Positions 1 to 13,962 are shown, counted from the first letter of the stretch. The stretch is DNA of 64,000 nucleotides from Piper betle (GCA_033002965.1 JAURVB010013536.1:19544-83543), one strand, 5' to 3'. The notes: generated by a model not told the origin, from the sequence alone. Made by a program: numbers and translations.

Positions 1-1349
1 AAAAGAATTTTGCGTGTGAAATTTCAAATGGGGCTCTTTGAAAATCCCCTGGCAGACACGAGCTTAGTCAATCAGCTTGGAAAGAAGGTTCGACACAAAT
101 AAATTCAATTTAGCTAAATTTAACTTGATCACCTGTCTTTGGTCTGTGTTATTCACATGGCCAATGCGACATACTCTGCTGCATTTTTCTTCATCTCCTC
201 TCATTTTGTTGTTATAAACTTCCATTCTCTCGGAGTAGATTCTAATGTGTATAGAATTTAAATCAAGTAAATTATGGGCATAGTGATTGAAGCTTGATAT
301 ATTTATTTATAGGCATGTGCACAGAGAAATAACAACTTACAATTATAGTCACTAATTTCTCGGGTACTGTCTTAACTAGTTACAACCACAATTCAAATTC
401 TTAACCACAGCCTTAAAAGTAAATTAATAAATCAAATCTACCAGCACCCTGAATGGTATAATTTAAAGTAATTCTTATATGCAGGAGCATAGGGAATTGG
501 CTAGGGAAGCCGTCAGGAAATCACTTGTTCTGTTGAAGAATGGGAAGAAAGGTGACAAACCATTGCTTCCTCTTCCTAAGAAGGCACCCAAGATCCTTGT
601 TGCTGGGAGTCATGCCAACGACTTAGGGTCCCAATGTGGAGGGTGGACAATCACATGGCAGGGCCTTGAAGGAAACAACCTCACCAGTGGTATGCAACAT
701 TTTTTTTTTTCAGACAGCATTGTTCAGTCCTGCAGCATTTGTGAGTTTTTGCACTGTAGAATCTCCTATCTAGATTATTCAGGGGCCCTTTTCATGCCTC
801 CAGTAAATATCATTTCTAACAGAACATGAGAATGTCTAAAGATTTCTGAAATTTTCTTCTGAAACAGGAACCACCATCCTCAAGGCCATCAAAGCCACTG
901 TTGACCCTGCTACCACTGTCGTCTACAAGAAGAACCCAGATTCATCCTACGTCAAATCTAACGACTTCTCGTATGCCATTGTGGTTGTTGGAGAGAAACC
1001 ATATGCAGAGACTTTTGGAGACAACCTAAACCTTACCATCCCTGATCCTGGTTATGACACTATCAAAAATGCTTGCCGTGATGTCAAATGTGTTGTCGTG
1101 ATCATCTCCGGTCGCCCTGTTGTGATAGAACCTTATGTGTCGAAGATGGATGCCATTGTTGCTGCTTGGCTGCCAGGAACTGAAGGACAAGGTGTGGCCG
1201 ATGTACTCTTTGGAGACTATGGATTCACTGGCAAGCTTTCTAGAACATGGTTCAAATCTGTGGATCAGCTCCCCATGAACGTTGGCGATGCACATTATGA
1301 TCCACTCTATCCATATGGGCATGGACTGTCTACACAGCCGGCTAAATGA
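1..1349 (+). CDS. GH3 beta-glucan exohydrolase / beta-glucosidase, 3' part (partial)
   Basis: Three exons can be read: 1-87 (open at the window edge), 485-689 and 868-1349, joined by GT-AG introns with matching phases, giving 257 residues to a TGA at 1347-1349. The product is the C-terminal part of a plant glycoside hydrolase family 3 exo-beta-glucanase, normally a secreted apoplastic enzyme trimming cell-wall glucans. The visible part starts in the linker after the barrel (ends LGKK), then shows [14 protein letters not shown] (substrate-stacking Trp loop) and [12 protein letters not shown], the region expected to hold the acid/base Glu. [25 protein letters not shown] and the terminal [10 protein letters not shown] follow. 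The nucleophile Asp and signal peptide lie upstream of the window. No stop or frameshift is seen, so the gene looks intact here. It converges on the Lys-rich gene. Family assignment is firm; exact substrate is not. Confidence 0.93.
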
Positions 1350-1369
1350 ATCCCATAAGACCAATCAAG

Positions 1370-1458
1370 AGCAGGTCTAATTTTTTCATGGTTAAGACCT
1401 TATTGTTCATTCAAAAGCAGGTCTAATTTTTTCATGTGAAGACCTTATTGTTCATTTT
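1370..1458. repeat. Short tandem duplication in GH3 3' UTR region
   Basis: Two adjacent copies of a roughly 42-46 bp unit beginning GCAGGTCTAATTTTTTCATG and ending GACCTTATTGTTCATT, just after the GH3 stop codon. Seen directly; probably part of the 3' UTR. Confidence 0.8.
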
Positions 1459-1478
1459 CCTTCTCGGTTTTGGTTGTA

Positions 1479-2027
1479 AACTTCTATTTTGCACCTGCAG
1501 TGGCAAATATTGTGCCTCTTTGAATGTAAGTCCTCCATTCAGAAGTTAGAACAAGAAAATAACAAAATTTAATTGCAGGTTTAATTTTCAATTTTTTGCT
1601 TCAATCAATAAATGGAAAACTTTGAACACGACTGCAGCCAAATGCAAAAAGAGTTCAACTTTTATGTGACAGAAGTATCAAGTCAAGTTGCAACACAACA
1701 TATCCATATTTTCAAATACACAGCTCCTCTAGGTCACAAGTATGAATAACTTCTATTTTGCACCTGCAGTGGCAAATATTGTGCCTCTTTGACTGTAACT
1801 CCTCGATTTAGAAGTTAGAAAATAACAAAATGTATTGTAGGTTTAATTTTCAATTTTTTGCTTTAATTTTCAATTCTTCAATAACAAAATGTAACTTGAA
1901 CAGGAGAGGACTGCAACCAAATGCAAAAAGAGTTCAATATTTATGTGACAGAAGTGTCAATCAAGTCGGGTTGTAACACAGCATATCCATATTTTCAAAT
2001 ACACAGCTCCTCTAATTCACAAGTATG
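1479..2027. repeat. 270-bp direct duplication between convergent genes
   Basis: Copy 1 (1479-1744) and copy 2 (1748-2027) share long matching blocks, both starting AACTTCTATTTTGCACCTGC and ending at CACAAGTATG. Copy 2 has an extra AT-rich insertion near 1862-1890. The pair lies between the GH3 stop and the stop of the minus-strand Lys-rich gene, so it probably covers the 3' UTRs of both. Confidence 0.85.
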
Positions 2028-2079
2028 CGAAATTCACACTACAAGTTTTCACGAATACAAAGCTGACGATAGAAAGAGA

Positions 2080-2897
2080 TCAAACGACATCAGCACTACC
2101 AGCATCCTTGGAAATTTCACTCTTTGCCACCTGTGTTCCAGTGATCCTCGGATTCTCTGTTATTTTCTTCTCTTCAATCTGTTTAATCTGATTGATAATA
2201 TCTTCCTTTTTCGCCAACAAGTCATTTATCTTATTATCAATTTTCTCCAACTTCTGTTTCAGCTTCCCAATGTCATAAATCTTCTCCTTCTTGTCATCCT
2301 TACACTTTGCATCCTTTTCTTTGTCTTTCTTATCTTTTTTCTCCTTCACTTTTTCTTCAACTGCACCTTCTCCATCTATTTCTATATCCCTCTTAACTAC
2401 TTGCTCATCATCTTCTTCCTGTCGCTTTTTTCCTTTTTTCTCTTCTTCCCCTCCTCATCAGTTTTATTGTCCTTGTCCTTTTTCTTCTTCTTCTCCTTAT
2501 CCTTCTTCTTGTCCTTCTCTTCATCTTGAACGACATCGTCTTCCTTGTCATCCTTCTTCTCTTTCTTCTTATCTTTCTTTTTATCCTTCTTCTCATTTTC
2601 ATCAGATTCAACGTCTTCGTCTTTCTTCTTCTTCTCCTTCTCCTTCGTCTTGTCCTTCTCTTCTCCATCCTTTTTCTTTTCTTTCTTCTTGTCATTTTCC
2701 TCCTCTTTTTCCTCGTTGTCCTTCTCGTCCTCCTTGGCGTGCTTCTCTTTTATGCTGTCAAGGGATTTAGTTTTCACTTCAAGTGCCATTTCTGTCTTCT
2801 GCCCCTTCCCGGTCTCAACATCTTTTTCTTTGGTCTTCATCTCAATATGTACCTCCTCCTTGTTTGCTCCATCTACCGTGAGTACTGGAGTTTCCAT
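2080..2897 (-). CDS. Lys/Glu-rich coiled-coil protein, one apparent frameshift
   Basis: Reading from ATG at 2897, about 157 residues are extremely rich in Lys, Glu and Asp (runs such as KDKKKDKKKEKKDDKEDD). The reading frame then closes at 2397-2399. The same charged composition continues in another frame as EEDDEQVVKRDIEIDGEG and on to a stop at 2080-2082. A run of only six T (plus strand 2426-2431) is where the two frames would join if one base were added, giving about 272 residues. The C-terminal part contains a leucine-bearing heptad region (IGKLKQKLEKIDNKINDLL) likely to form a coiled coil. Either the gene is frameshifted or the homopolymer is misread. An acceptor-like TTGCAG directly before the ATG suggests a 5' UTR intron. 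I do not recognise a named family; function unknown. Confidence 0.6.
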
Positions 2898-3829
2898 CTA
2901 TCTGCAACTGGCTGAATTGTCTGTCTCAGCAAAGCATGATGTTTGTTAATACACTTAAGATGAAAATTTTATCAAATATAAATAAATGTTTGCAACCATC
3001 ACCTCGCTTTTGTATCTTCCTAAAGCTAAAAAAATCAAGAAACACGGTGACTAAGCTTATTTAAGATCAAGAGCTCTACTAGATATGCAATGTGCAAATA
3101 AGTTGCTACAAAAATAATCACATAATTTTGAGCAATTAAGCAAATGGGAGAAGGATATAACAAAAACGTTATTCTTTTATGAGTCCAAAACACGAAATCC
3201 CTGCCAAGCAATGTGGTCGTTCCTTCCTAGTACAGATCAGAGCGAGAATGAGAGGATTATCCAAAATATATCATCAGACAATCTGCAAGGGATTTCGATT
3301 GAACATCAAGATCATACTGAATTTTTTGTCTAAGATCTTACTCTAAATTCTTGGAGCCATCTTATTGTTATCCAGATCATGTCTGTAAATAGAATTCGGC
3401 AAGATTACAACGGACAGCTACAGGCAGAATTAGAGATATTGACACTGAAAAGCAAAAAAGCCAAACAGTCGATAATACAATAAATGATTGAGATGAAAAC
3501 CAACCGATCCATACATTTCACCACCTCGTACAAGATGCGCAATGCACCAAACGGAACTATCTGAAAGCCCAATATAGCATCAGCACCACAGATTATAGAT
3601 CTAATCACGATATGTACAAGCCACAAAACTATCGACAACAAATTTTTTTTAAAGAGAAACTCAAATCCGCTCAACAGATAAAAGAACCAAAAATGAGCTA
3701 GAAACAAGAAGATTCCAACAATCAGACCTCAAAATGAGCCAAACAAATTATATGAACAAAACCCAAAATGCCAAAAGATAGCTAGAGCATGCATGGAGGT
3801 TTAGGGAAGAGACCTGTGAGAATGGGGAG

Positions 3830-3900
3830 ATGAGATCCTGTTATGTTGGGATGGATTGGTGGGCATGGCATGGCATATATATATAGGGAAGAGCAAATGC
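3830..3900 (-). promoter_or_regulatory. Candidate TATA region for the Lys-rich gene
   Basis: An ATATATATATAT stretch (3875-3886) lies next to a GC-rich block (3897-4035), about 0.95 kb upstream of the Lys-rich start. A donor-like CAG/GTCTCT on the minus strand near 3810 and an acceptor just before the ATG would fit a short 5' UTR exon and a ~0.9 kb leader intron (3810-2905). The interval 2950-3780 otherwise shows no coding signal. Inference only. Confidence 0.35.
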
Positions 3901-4064
3901 CGTGGCAGGCAAGGCGAAGGCGAAGGGCGGTGTGGCGCGAGACGTGTAGTTGGCGCGTCAAAAGTTCGACGTGGGACGTGGGACGGTGGGACCCACCACG
4001 GCCACCCGAGTCGGCACCCCCCATGCCGCCCCACCGACGTTTTAGAATTTGTTTGTATAAATAA

Positions 4065-4607
4065 AAGTGGGCTTTTTTCTTCTTCGAAGCTGTAAAAATC
4101 TTTGTTTTATAATTTATAATTGTAGTAATAATTATAAAGCGTTTTCTAAAAAATACAGATGATTACTTAATGGTGTAAATTATAATATATAATTTTCCAG
4201 AAATTTTCTTTTTCTAGGAAGGATTATTTAGTAGAAATATTAGTTTATCTCTCCGTAAGATACTTTCAATATAAACAACTTTTATGTGGAAAGTCAATAC
4301 CTTTGCCATAAATTACTATTCATAAATTCTTTAAAATTTTTATTTCTTTTTAGATTTATATTTTTGGTAAAAAAAGTATAATTTTAAATAGTATATTGTA
4401 CCAACCGATCTAACATAGTGTTGACCAATTAGTTGAAATGCTTAACTTTGAATTGTTAAATCAAATACCTCATTATCTTCTTCAAATCAAATATAGTTTT
4501 GGCTTTATATCACTTCAATTTGCACTCGATTTTTCAATGTAAAATTTTTTAAACCTTTTATTTGAAAACCAAAAATTTTAACCGGTATTTTAATAAAAAT
4601 ATTTTAA

Positions 4608-4641
<34 letters not shown>

Positions 4642-4827
4642 TATGTATAAATTTTAAATTCGATTGACCTAGTTCGGCTTAGTTCAAGTTTATATATCCC
4701 TATACATTTGGTATGGTAAGCATTACGATATTTAAAACTTTCAATGTGCTTTTCCTTTGAAAGGGTTGGACAACTTTTGACTAATCATAGGTATACACCT
4801 CACATCCAACTAAAACATACTATAATT
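4065..4827. other. AT-rich intergenic DNA with short (TAA)n
   Basis: No coding signal. An imperfect TA run leads into a (TAA)n/(ATA)n microsatellite at about 4608-4642. Confidence 0.6.
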
Positions 4828-5334
4828 GTTGGGCCCTTAAAAGGGATTTATAATAACTAAAGAAAACTCGCAATAAGTGTTAAAAGTTTCTCTTAATCTA
4901 AAAACTAGATTAAAGAATAAGGTATTTTTGTAATCTTATATACAAATGAACAACATTATTCACGACCGATGGAAGATAAACTCAGCAATCTCCCCTTCAC
5001 ACATTGGACGACCCGCAAAACTATCATAGTTTGGTAATCTCCCCTTTATAAGACAAAACCTATATATCATCTTTTGATAAACTCCCTTTAAATCTGAACC
5101 AATGAAGGAAACTTCTATAATCGACGTAGACAAACACCATGACTAACTAACTTCTGATATCACTGTTGGAGCTATTTGGGCCTTCAAAGGGATTTTAAAA
5201 TAATTAAAGGAAACTTGCAACTAGTGTCACATGACTCTCTTAATCTAAAAGCTAGCTCAAGGAATAAAATTTTCTCATTAGCCTATATACAAGTCACTAA
5301 CATCATCCACAACTATTATAGGATAAACCCAACA
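4828..5334 (-). mobile_element. TRIM-type miniature LTR retrotransposon
   Basis: Two ~165-bp direct repeats (4828-4991 and 5166-5334) have TGTTGG...CAACA-type ends. They flank a ~174-bp interior with no coding capacity. On the minus strand the interior begins next to the right repeat with TGATATCAGAAG, resembling the initiator-Met tRNA primer-binding site. It ends beside the left repeat with the purine-rich GAAGGGGAGA, a polypurine tract. This is the full layout of a terminal-repeat retrotransposon in miniature. A second, deleted member of the same family lies at 49924-50113. Confidence 0.8.
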
Positions 5335-6465
5335 ATAATATCTCATGAAGATCTCAACACCCACTTAAGGAGATATAGTTTATCATAACATTTTTTTTTA
5401 ATTTCAAATTTTACAAATCAAAATTATCCTCAACACCACTTAATAAGATATAGATTGTTACAATTTCTTTAATTTAATCTTAAATTCTACAAGATTATAT
5501 AACCATATAAGATGATGTAGAGAACAACCCACATATTATGCGTGTAAAACCCGATTCGGCCTGTTCACAAGCCAAATCGAATTGCTAAATTTTAGAATGC
5601 TAATTTATAACTCATTAAAATGCAAAACCAACTTAGAGACCTAAACCAATTAAGGTGTCAGAAGGCATAAACTTAAGGTAATCTTATACAGAAATAAAAA
5701 TACCAAAATGCATACAAAGACACCTAAGACTGGGATCATACAAAGAAGGCATCCTAAATGTGCTACGTTATAAAGGATACTAAGAATTCTAGAAAAAATA
5801 TTGTAGAGTCTCCCTTATAATTAGGACATTGAATTTTTTTTTACAAACTTGTATAATTCACAAATAATAAAACCATGAGCAAAACATTCCAAAATTCACA
5901 TTTCATACACAGAACCATTTCAGAGGTGTTCCACCTCGTTCATAACATATCATAGAGCATTTACAACAAGTTTTTCATTTTTCAGGGTGTTGGTTTACTT
6001 AGTTTTGACATGGGTCCTTCATCCTGCAAAATAAAGCTTAGAAGTTCATCTAACCCATGATTCTTCTTCGCTTTGGGTTCCTGTACAAGTAACATGGTTA
6101 AGCGTACCTAAGATTTATTTATCCTTCAATTCTAGGACTTAGGGGCTTGGAGAATTTTAGCACAAAAGATGTCAGACATGCATCCCCCAAAGTATTCCGT
6201 CTGCAAAATAGAAAGATAAGTTAGGAATAAACAAGACATGAATATAGAAATCTGACTTACATGTCTGAAAATGGCACTAAGGCCCCACCATTCACATCAC
6301 AAATGGGCAGGCAAATCTAGAAGAGAGATACACAAAATAAAAATAAAATGCCACAACACAAAAACAACACAAGGCCCAGGCCAATATCCTCCAAGCCTCC
6401 TTATGATATGGCCAACACCATGACAATTCACGTATATAAATATAAGAAAATGATCAGTAATAAAC
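5335..6465. other. Intergenic DNA with LTR remnant
   Basis: AT-rich, no gene recognised. A segment beginning TGTAAAACCCGATTCGG at about 5547 resembles the ends of the long gypsy-type LTRs elsewhere in the window, so a decayed LTR fragment is likely; its far end is unclear. Confidence 0.4.
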
Positions 6466-7822
6466 ATGGTTGCATAAATCGGAATCGGTTTTCGAGGAGT
6501 CGGAATCGGAATCGGAATTGGTCTAAATCGGACAGGAATCGGTTTAGTTGAATCGGTCCAAATCAATCATATACAAAAATTTGACAACTCATAACATAAA
6601 TACCTGAAATACATAATTATATAATTTTTCAACATAAATACACAAATTTATAATTTAATACAAGTATAAAAGAGCATCACAATACCTCAATGTCATAAGT
6701 ATAACATTTGATATATCATCATTTGTGTTGTATCAAATAATAACAACAAGACATTAATACAAGTCCAAAAAATGAATGTTCAGCATAATTTTACATAGTG
6801 ATTACTAAATCATCTAATTCATCATCTGAAGCATCTTCGGAGTCTGAATCATTATCACCAATGGGAAGAGTAGAGCTATCATCTACATCAATACGAAATC
6901 CCTGTGTAAAAGGAGGCATATAACTCCCACTCATTTGCACAACACGGTAATTTACACAGCATATAATTTGCACTGTACAACAATTTGCACAACACACAAT
7001 CCATCTTCCCTGCGATAATTTGCACAGCTCAAGCAATTTGGACGCATGAACAAAATGAAAAAATATATTCGCACAGCACATAGCATTTGAAAAAAATTTT
7101 GCACAGCACAACACAATTTTTGCACAAAAAATTTGATCATACAATTTGCACAACACATAGCAATTTGCACGCACAACACACAATTTTGCACAACACAACA
7201 ATGAAAAAATTTTGATCATGAATCTCAAATCAACAATGAAAAAATTTTGTGAAGCATAGCCTACAATTTGCACAGCACATACCATACAATTTGCACAGCA
7301 CAACATAGATAACAATTTGCACATCACAACATTCAATTTCAACAAAAAAATCCAACTTTACAAAAATCACTGTTCGAACGGCACCACCCGTCAGAGGCGA
7401 GGTTCGTGTCCACAGCGCTGTCGGCCGGCCACCCGTTGGAGGCAAGGTTGCAAGGGCGGAGGCGAGGTCGGAAGCTCGGTCAGAGCTAAGGTCGGAGGCG
7501 GAAGGCGAAGGCAGCGTGGCGGTGGAGTAGGGGAGACGGGGTAATTTTATGTTTTTAAAATCAAAATTCTAATTTTAGCCATGCTTAAATAATTTAATAA
7601 ATATCATACCTAGGGTATTTTAGTCATTTACTCAAAAACTGATTCTTTACGATTTACCCCGATTCTGAATCGGATTTAAATAGGTCAAAATCGAGGTAAA
7701 TCGGCTGATTTGGACCCCGATTCGGAGCCGACCGATTCGGCCCCAAAATCAGATCGACACGCTATCGATCCGATTTAAATCGGCCGATTCCACTCGGAAT
7801 CGGCCTATTCATGCATCCATGG
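6466..7822. mobile_element. Decayed TIR DNA transposon, ~1.35 kb
   Basis: The ends form imperfect inverted repeats: TGCATAAATCGG on the left against TGCATGAATAGG on the complement of the right. Both are followed by repeated AATCGG motifs. CATGG occurs at both borders (6466-6470, 7818-7822) as a possible 5-bp target duplication. Inside, near 6790-6905 on the minus strand, lies a short coding-like stretch ending DSDSEDASDDELDDLVI, reminiscent of an acidic transposase tail. A GC-rich block occupies 7380-7540. The superfamily cannot be decided from this. Confidence 0.45.
6935..7325. repeat. Minisatellite, unit near CAATTTGCACAGCACA
   Basis: About twenty imperfect repeats of a 15-20 bp unit containing AATTTGCACA(A/G)CACA, spaced irregularly. 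On the minus strand it reads through as an open, Cys-rich frame, which is an artefact of the repeat rather than a protein. Confidence 0.75.
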
Positions 7823-9018
7823 TAACGAATATCACTAAGTCTCAAATAACTAATAAGGAAAACAACAAAACTAGCAACCGGGCAACTCAATGTTCATGGG
7901 AAAAACTAAAAATGAAACAGGAACTGCTTCACACACACACACACGCAATCTAAATCACAAGCGACCATAATCATGGAAATATATAGTAGTATGTTGGTAC
8001 TATGCATGAGTCAAAATCTAGTCGACGACAACACATTTGACATCGTTTCGTCTTCCAAAAAATCATCTGATTAAATCTATTTGATAAAAAGCCTAAGTAT
8101 GAGGTTTCCCCTAAGTGTACATGCAACACCATAACCTAATGAGGTTTATCAAGTGAATATATAAGATAATTAAGTTAATTAAGCATATATTTGTGTTGTG
8201 TATATGCAGAGGCTTTGCCTAGTTTTGTGTGTCATATTGGTCTATTAGTGATTGGGGTTTCCTTTTTACTTGTTAGGATACGTGGAGTGAGCTCATCGAA
8301 TTAGGACAATGAGTTCGGCTCATCCACGTTTGTAGGACTCCCCTGTTTAACATTGTGTTCGTAGCTTTGTTTTATGATCGTGAGACGGAGGTAGTGGTGT
8401 TAGATTTGATCACACTAGCTTTAGGCTGTTTAAACGACTTTTGTCTGTAGTTTTATAAAACTTCAAGGTTGAGATTCCTTGATAGTTTTCAAATTTATGA
8501 TCTAGTATCGGTATGATACCACTACCCAAGCACTATATGTATATGTGTGTGTGACAAATTTTCTTATGTGTGCTTCTCTATATGATCCTGCTAGTAATGA
8601 GGTATGATGCAAGCATATCACCACCAACTAGATTGTGGTAAATGTTTATGGTTATGAACGTTATATACTCCATTGAGTTGTCTAGGCTGCACAGGGTGTC
8701 GTTAAGAGTTCTGGCACAATATGTATGATTATGATGTACAGCTTTTGAGTGACTCCAGCCTATGATTGATGTTTAAAACTTCCTTCATGATAAGTGTGGT
8801 ACCCAATGTGTGTGTGTGTTTGTGAGCTTCAGTTAGCATCCAGTAATGGTGGAAGGATCGAGTGGCTTAAGGCAGGGTACTAGCTGTTGTATGGTTTTGT
8901 GTGCAAATTGTTGTGTATTATGGAATATAATTCTGTTGTAATACTATCCCCTGTGTGGGCTTAAGGCTATGAAGTGTAATAAGGTTAAGTTAAGATGCAA
9001 ACTTTTGGTGTAATGTAT
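7823..9018. other. Intergenic, no gene seen
   Basis: Mixed-composition sequence with short CA/GT runs (7931-7943, 8811-8824). No reading frame or motif worth calling was found. Confidence 0.5.
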
Positions 9019-9479
9019 TGTGAGATCTTTCAACTTAGTCTCATATTTAATACCTAATAGGGTAAAATCCTATTTATAAGTGTGAATAAAATATAGATCT
9101 TTAACTTAGTTAACCACTTTTAAAAAGATAACTTAGCTCATTAGTTTGCACTTTGGGTTGGGTCGTTAGAGTTGGTATTAGAACAATCTGGTTCCATGTT
9201 AGATGATGGGTCAGACTAGAGACCTTGGCTAGGTACTAGTCACGAGTAAAAGAAAGATGTGGGCTAAGGCTAGAGACAAACTAAGTGTAGGAATTTTAAG
9301 GACGAAATTTTTTAAGTTAGGTGGATTGTGAGATCCCTCACCTTAGCCTCAATTCTAATACCTAATGAAGTAAAATCCTATTTAAAAATGAGAATGAACT
9401 ATAGATCTTCAATTTGGTTAACTACTTTTGAAAAGATGACTTATACATATTATATTATACTTTGGGTCGGGTCATTGCA
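9019..9479 (+). mobile_element. Miniature gypsy-like LTR element
   Basis: Direct repeats of ~152 bp (9019-9170 and 9327-9479) both begin TGTGAGATC and end near GGGTCGTTAGA / GGGTCATTGCA. The interior starts with TTGGTATTAGAAC, a mutated Met-tRNA primer site. It ends with GGACGAAATTTTTTAAG..GGTGGAT, the layout seen just before the 3' LTR in plant Ty3-type elements. Flanking TGTAT (9014-9018) and TATAT (9480-9484) match at 4 of 5 bases. There is no coding region, so this is a non-autonomous or deleted element. Confidence 0.7.
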
Positions 9480-9672
9480 TATATGCTGAATGCATTCCAT
9501 TGTACTTTATTTAACTAACTTTCCATGCAGGGTAGTTAACTTTGGGATTTTGACTAACGACCTTTAGTAGGATTTGCTTAAGCCCTAGTTAACTTTGGGC
9601 TTTTAACTAATGACCTTCTATTGGGTTTACGAAAGCTCTAGAGTTCGCAATCAAGGTGTGCTAAACTTATTT

Positions 9673-10072
9673 GATTGCAATTATGTGTGTATTGAAACAA
9701 TATGGATGGAGGAGTTTATGGTTCATACCTCATGAAAATTCGCATGAAGACATCGAGTATTAGGATATGAAGCCCCGACACTTGAAGAATGTCTCATTGT
9801 TTTAAATTTTTGGTTGTGGTATGTGCAACAGGCAACCACAACCCCTATGTTACTTTATGACCAATAATTAACTTGTTTGACTAGTGAAGTTATAATAGGT
9901 TGCAGCTATGTGTGTATTGAACCAACATGGATAGAAGAGCTTATGGTTCATACCTCATGAAGACACCGAGTATTAGGTTATAATGCCCTAACACTTGAAA
10001 AATGTCTTATTATTTTAAATTTCTGGTTGCGGGTATGTTAAATAGGTAGTCACAACCCTTATGTTAGGCGAA
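9673..10072. repeat. ~180-bp direct duplication
   Basis: 9673-9852 and 9895-10072 share most of their sequence, including ATGTGTGTATTGAA, GGTTCATACCTCATGAA, CGAGTATTAGG and CACAACCC(C/T)TATGTTA. No coding potential is seen; origin unknown, possibly two LTR remnants. Confidence 0.7.
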
Positions 10073-10079
10073 TTAACTT

Positions 10080-11400
10080 TTGTATCACTATAAGAAATAA
10101 ATTACCTAAACCAAATACTGGGAACTAAGTGTATGAACTGGATTATACAATCACATAATGAAAAACTCAACCTTTTACCTACATAAGAAGTGTTGCCTTT
10201 GTATAGCTCAGAGCGTTCATTGTATGTAAAGTCACCCTTTTAGTTGTCAAAAAGGTACTACCTTTCTCGTGACTCAGAGTACTCATTATGAATCGTACGT
10301 ATAAGAGTTTCCTTAGTAGTATGATCAACATACATTGTATAAAATTTACTAAAGTGTTTGTCTTAAGCTTCCTTGATGGTTGAGATCCGCTTATGTAAAG
10401 TTTGTATAAATAGCATTTCAAATTTTAACATCTTATTTTGGCTTGCCCTCAAACTAAAAAAATAGGGCGCTACACCTCCAATTTCCTTTGACTCATTATC
10501 CTTTTATATTTCTTCCTCGTATAGGACTGATCTATCAACTTATACTAAGTAAAATTAACTAACATAAATAATTTAGATATTCAATGCCACAAGTACAAAA
10601 GAAAAACTTTATCCTTGGTTGAAATTAATAACTATGTCACAATAATTTGTTACAAAAAATATTACCATACTATGAAAAAAAAATAAAAAATAATTATTGC
10701 ATGAACAATTTTTAAAAAATTATTATTGTTATAAAATATGTTTTAAAGATATAATATATTTTCTATTAAAATAAAAAAATTATTATAAAAATTCTCAAAG
10801 AGGGCATAGAAAACGGATTCCTTACGACTTGTCTCCCTTACAAAATTACAAAAATTATCAAAGAGGATGTAAAAAATAGATTCCTTGCGACTTGTCTCCC
10901 TTTAATCAGGGCAGAAAGTTTAAAAAATATTAATATCAATAGACCGACTTCAATCATCAAACATTTTCTAGTTTTGAAAGGGTTTTAATATGCCTGGTTT
11001 TTTTTTTTTGAGTGTCTTCTATTTTTGGGGTCAATGGTATATAACATATAATGGATGCTGGGAAGAAGTGCAATACAAATATGCCTTGAGATAAACCCTT
11101 TCTAATATCAAAAGTAAAAATGAAGATTGAAATAATTTAATTTGCATAATTTTTATCAAGGATTTGTGATAAACACCTTATATGAGAAAGGGCATCCAGC
11201 GATAAACGATTTTTATGCCCGCCAATAAGTTTTTGGTTTGTTGCTGTAGAATAATCAGTTATGAATGTCAAGCCCCACAAACTTAATCAGTACACAACTG
11301 TTATGTGTGGGTATGGTACCATGAAGCCTTACTATTTAGTTGAATCTAGCTTAACAAGTTGTTCAGTGGGTCGAGGGATAATTCATTTTAATTTTTCTTT
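10080..11400. other. AT-rich intergenic with short tandem repeats
   Basis: No gene recognised. Two ~65-bp near copies sharing CAAAGAGG and CGACTTGTCTCCCTT lie at about 10795-10905. A TAGGGCGCTACACC segment at 10463 resembles an LTR end. Confidence 0.45.
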
Positions 11401-11407
11401 TTAGTTT

Positions 11408-11802
11408 TTATGCATCTTCACTTTCCAATCCCACAACTCCTTGAGAACCCCCCCAAAGGCGACCATACCTTGATGTAGCAAACAGTTCTAGTGTTCGACA
11501 ATTCTCCTTCCACACAGCTTTCCGAGCACAGGCAGCAAGTTTCAACAAGTTGACAGCCCTATCTCGAAGCATGAAATAACAAGTTGCCATGTTCCTGATT
11601 TCGCTGCTGCACCCATGCTTATAATACAGAGTGCGTATTGCCCCATAAGGACGCATTCTGGAACCCATTGATCAACGATAATCAATGCATCCCCAGATGC
11701 CTTCTCGAGTGTGTCCCTCCCTTGGGGGTTACACACTACTTTCGCATATGTAACATTCTCAGAATAAACGCATCGGCTATATATCATTTGAAATAAACAC
11801 AT
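11408..11802 (-). pseudogene. Coding-like fragment of unknown family
   Basis: Downstream of RPL6 on the same strand, two overlapping minus-strand frames look protein-like: one with TLEKASGDALIIVDQWVPE, another with HGCSSEIRNMATCYFMLRD and AACARKAVWKEN. They would join by a frame change near 11650. There is no convincing start, stop or splice signal, and I do not recognise the family. It may be an exon remnant or an unrelated chance frame. Confidence 0.3.
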
Positions 11803-11981
11803 TCAATCATATCACAAATTTAAACCACACAACACTCTTTCCAGTACTACAGCTGCCGTCGATGAATGAGAAAAAGACCAGAGTCAGTAACGATGGAATA
11901 GAATATGGGCTTACACCAAAATGTCAAAATTGAGTTCATTACTAAGAAAAAAGTAGATAGACCTAAAACGAGCACAAACAC

Positions 11982-13962
<1,981 letters not shown>

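Noticed and set aside
2291..2949. Ser/Phe/Leu-rich plus-strand frames
   Set aside because: Complement of the Lys/Glu-rich coding sequence; a mirror of the minus-strand gene.
5176..5388. 70-codon frame
   Set aside because: Lies inside the TRIM LTR; incidental.
6791..7345. 184-codon Cys-rich minus-strand frame
   Set aside because: Mostly translation of the AATTTGCACA minisatellite; only the last ~35 codons look protein-like.
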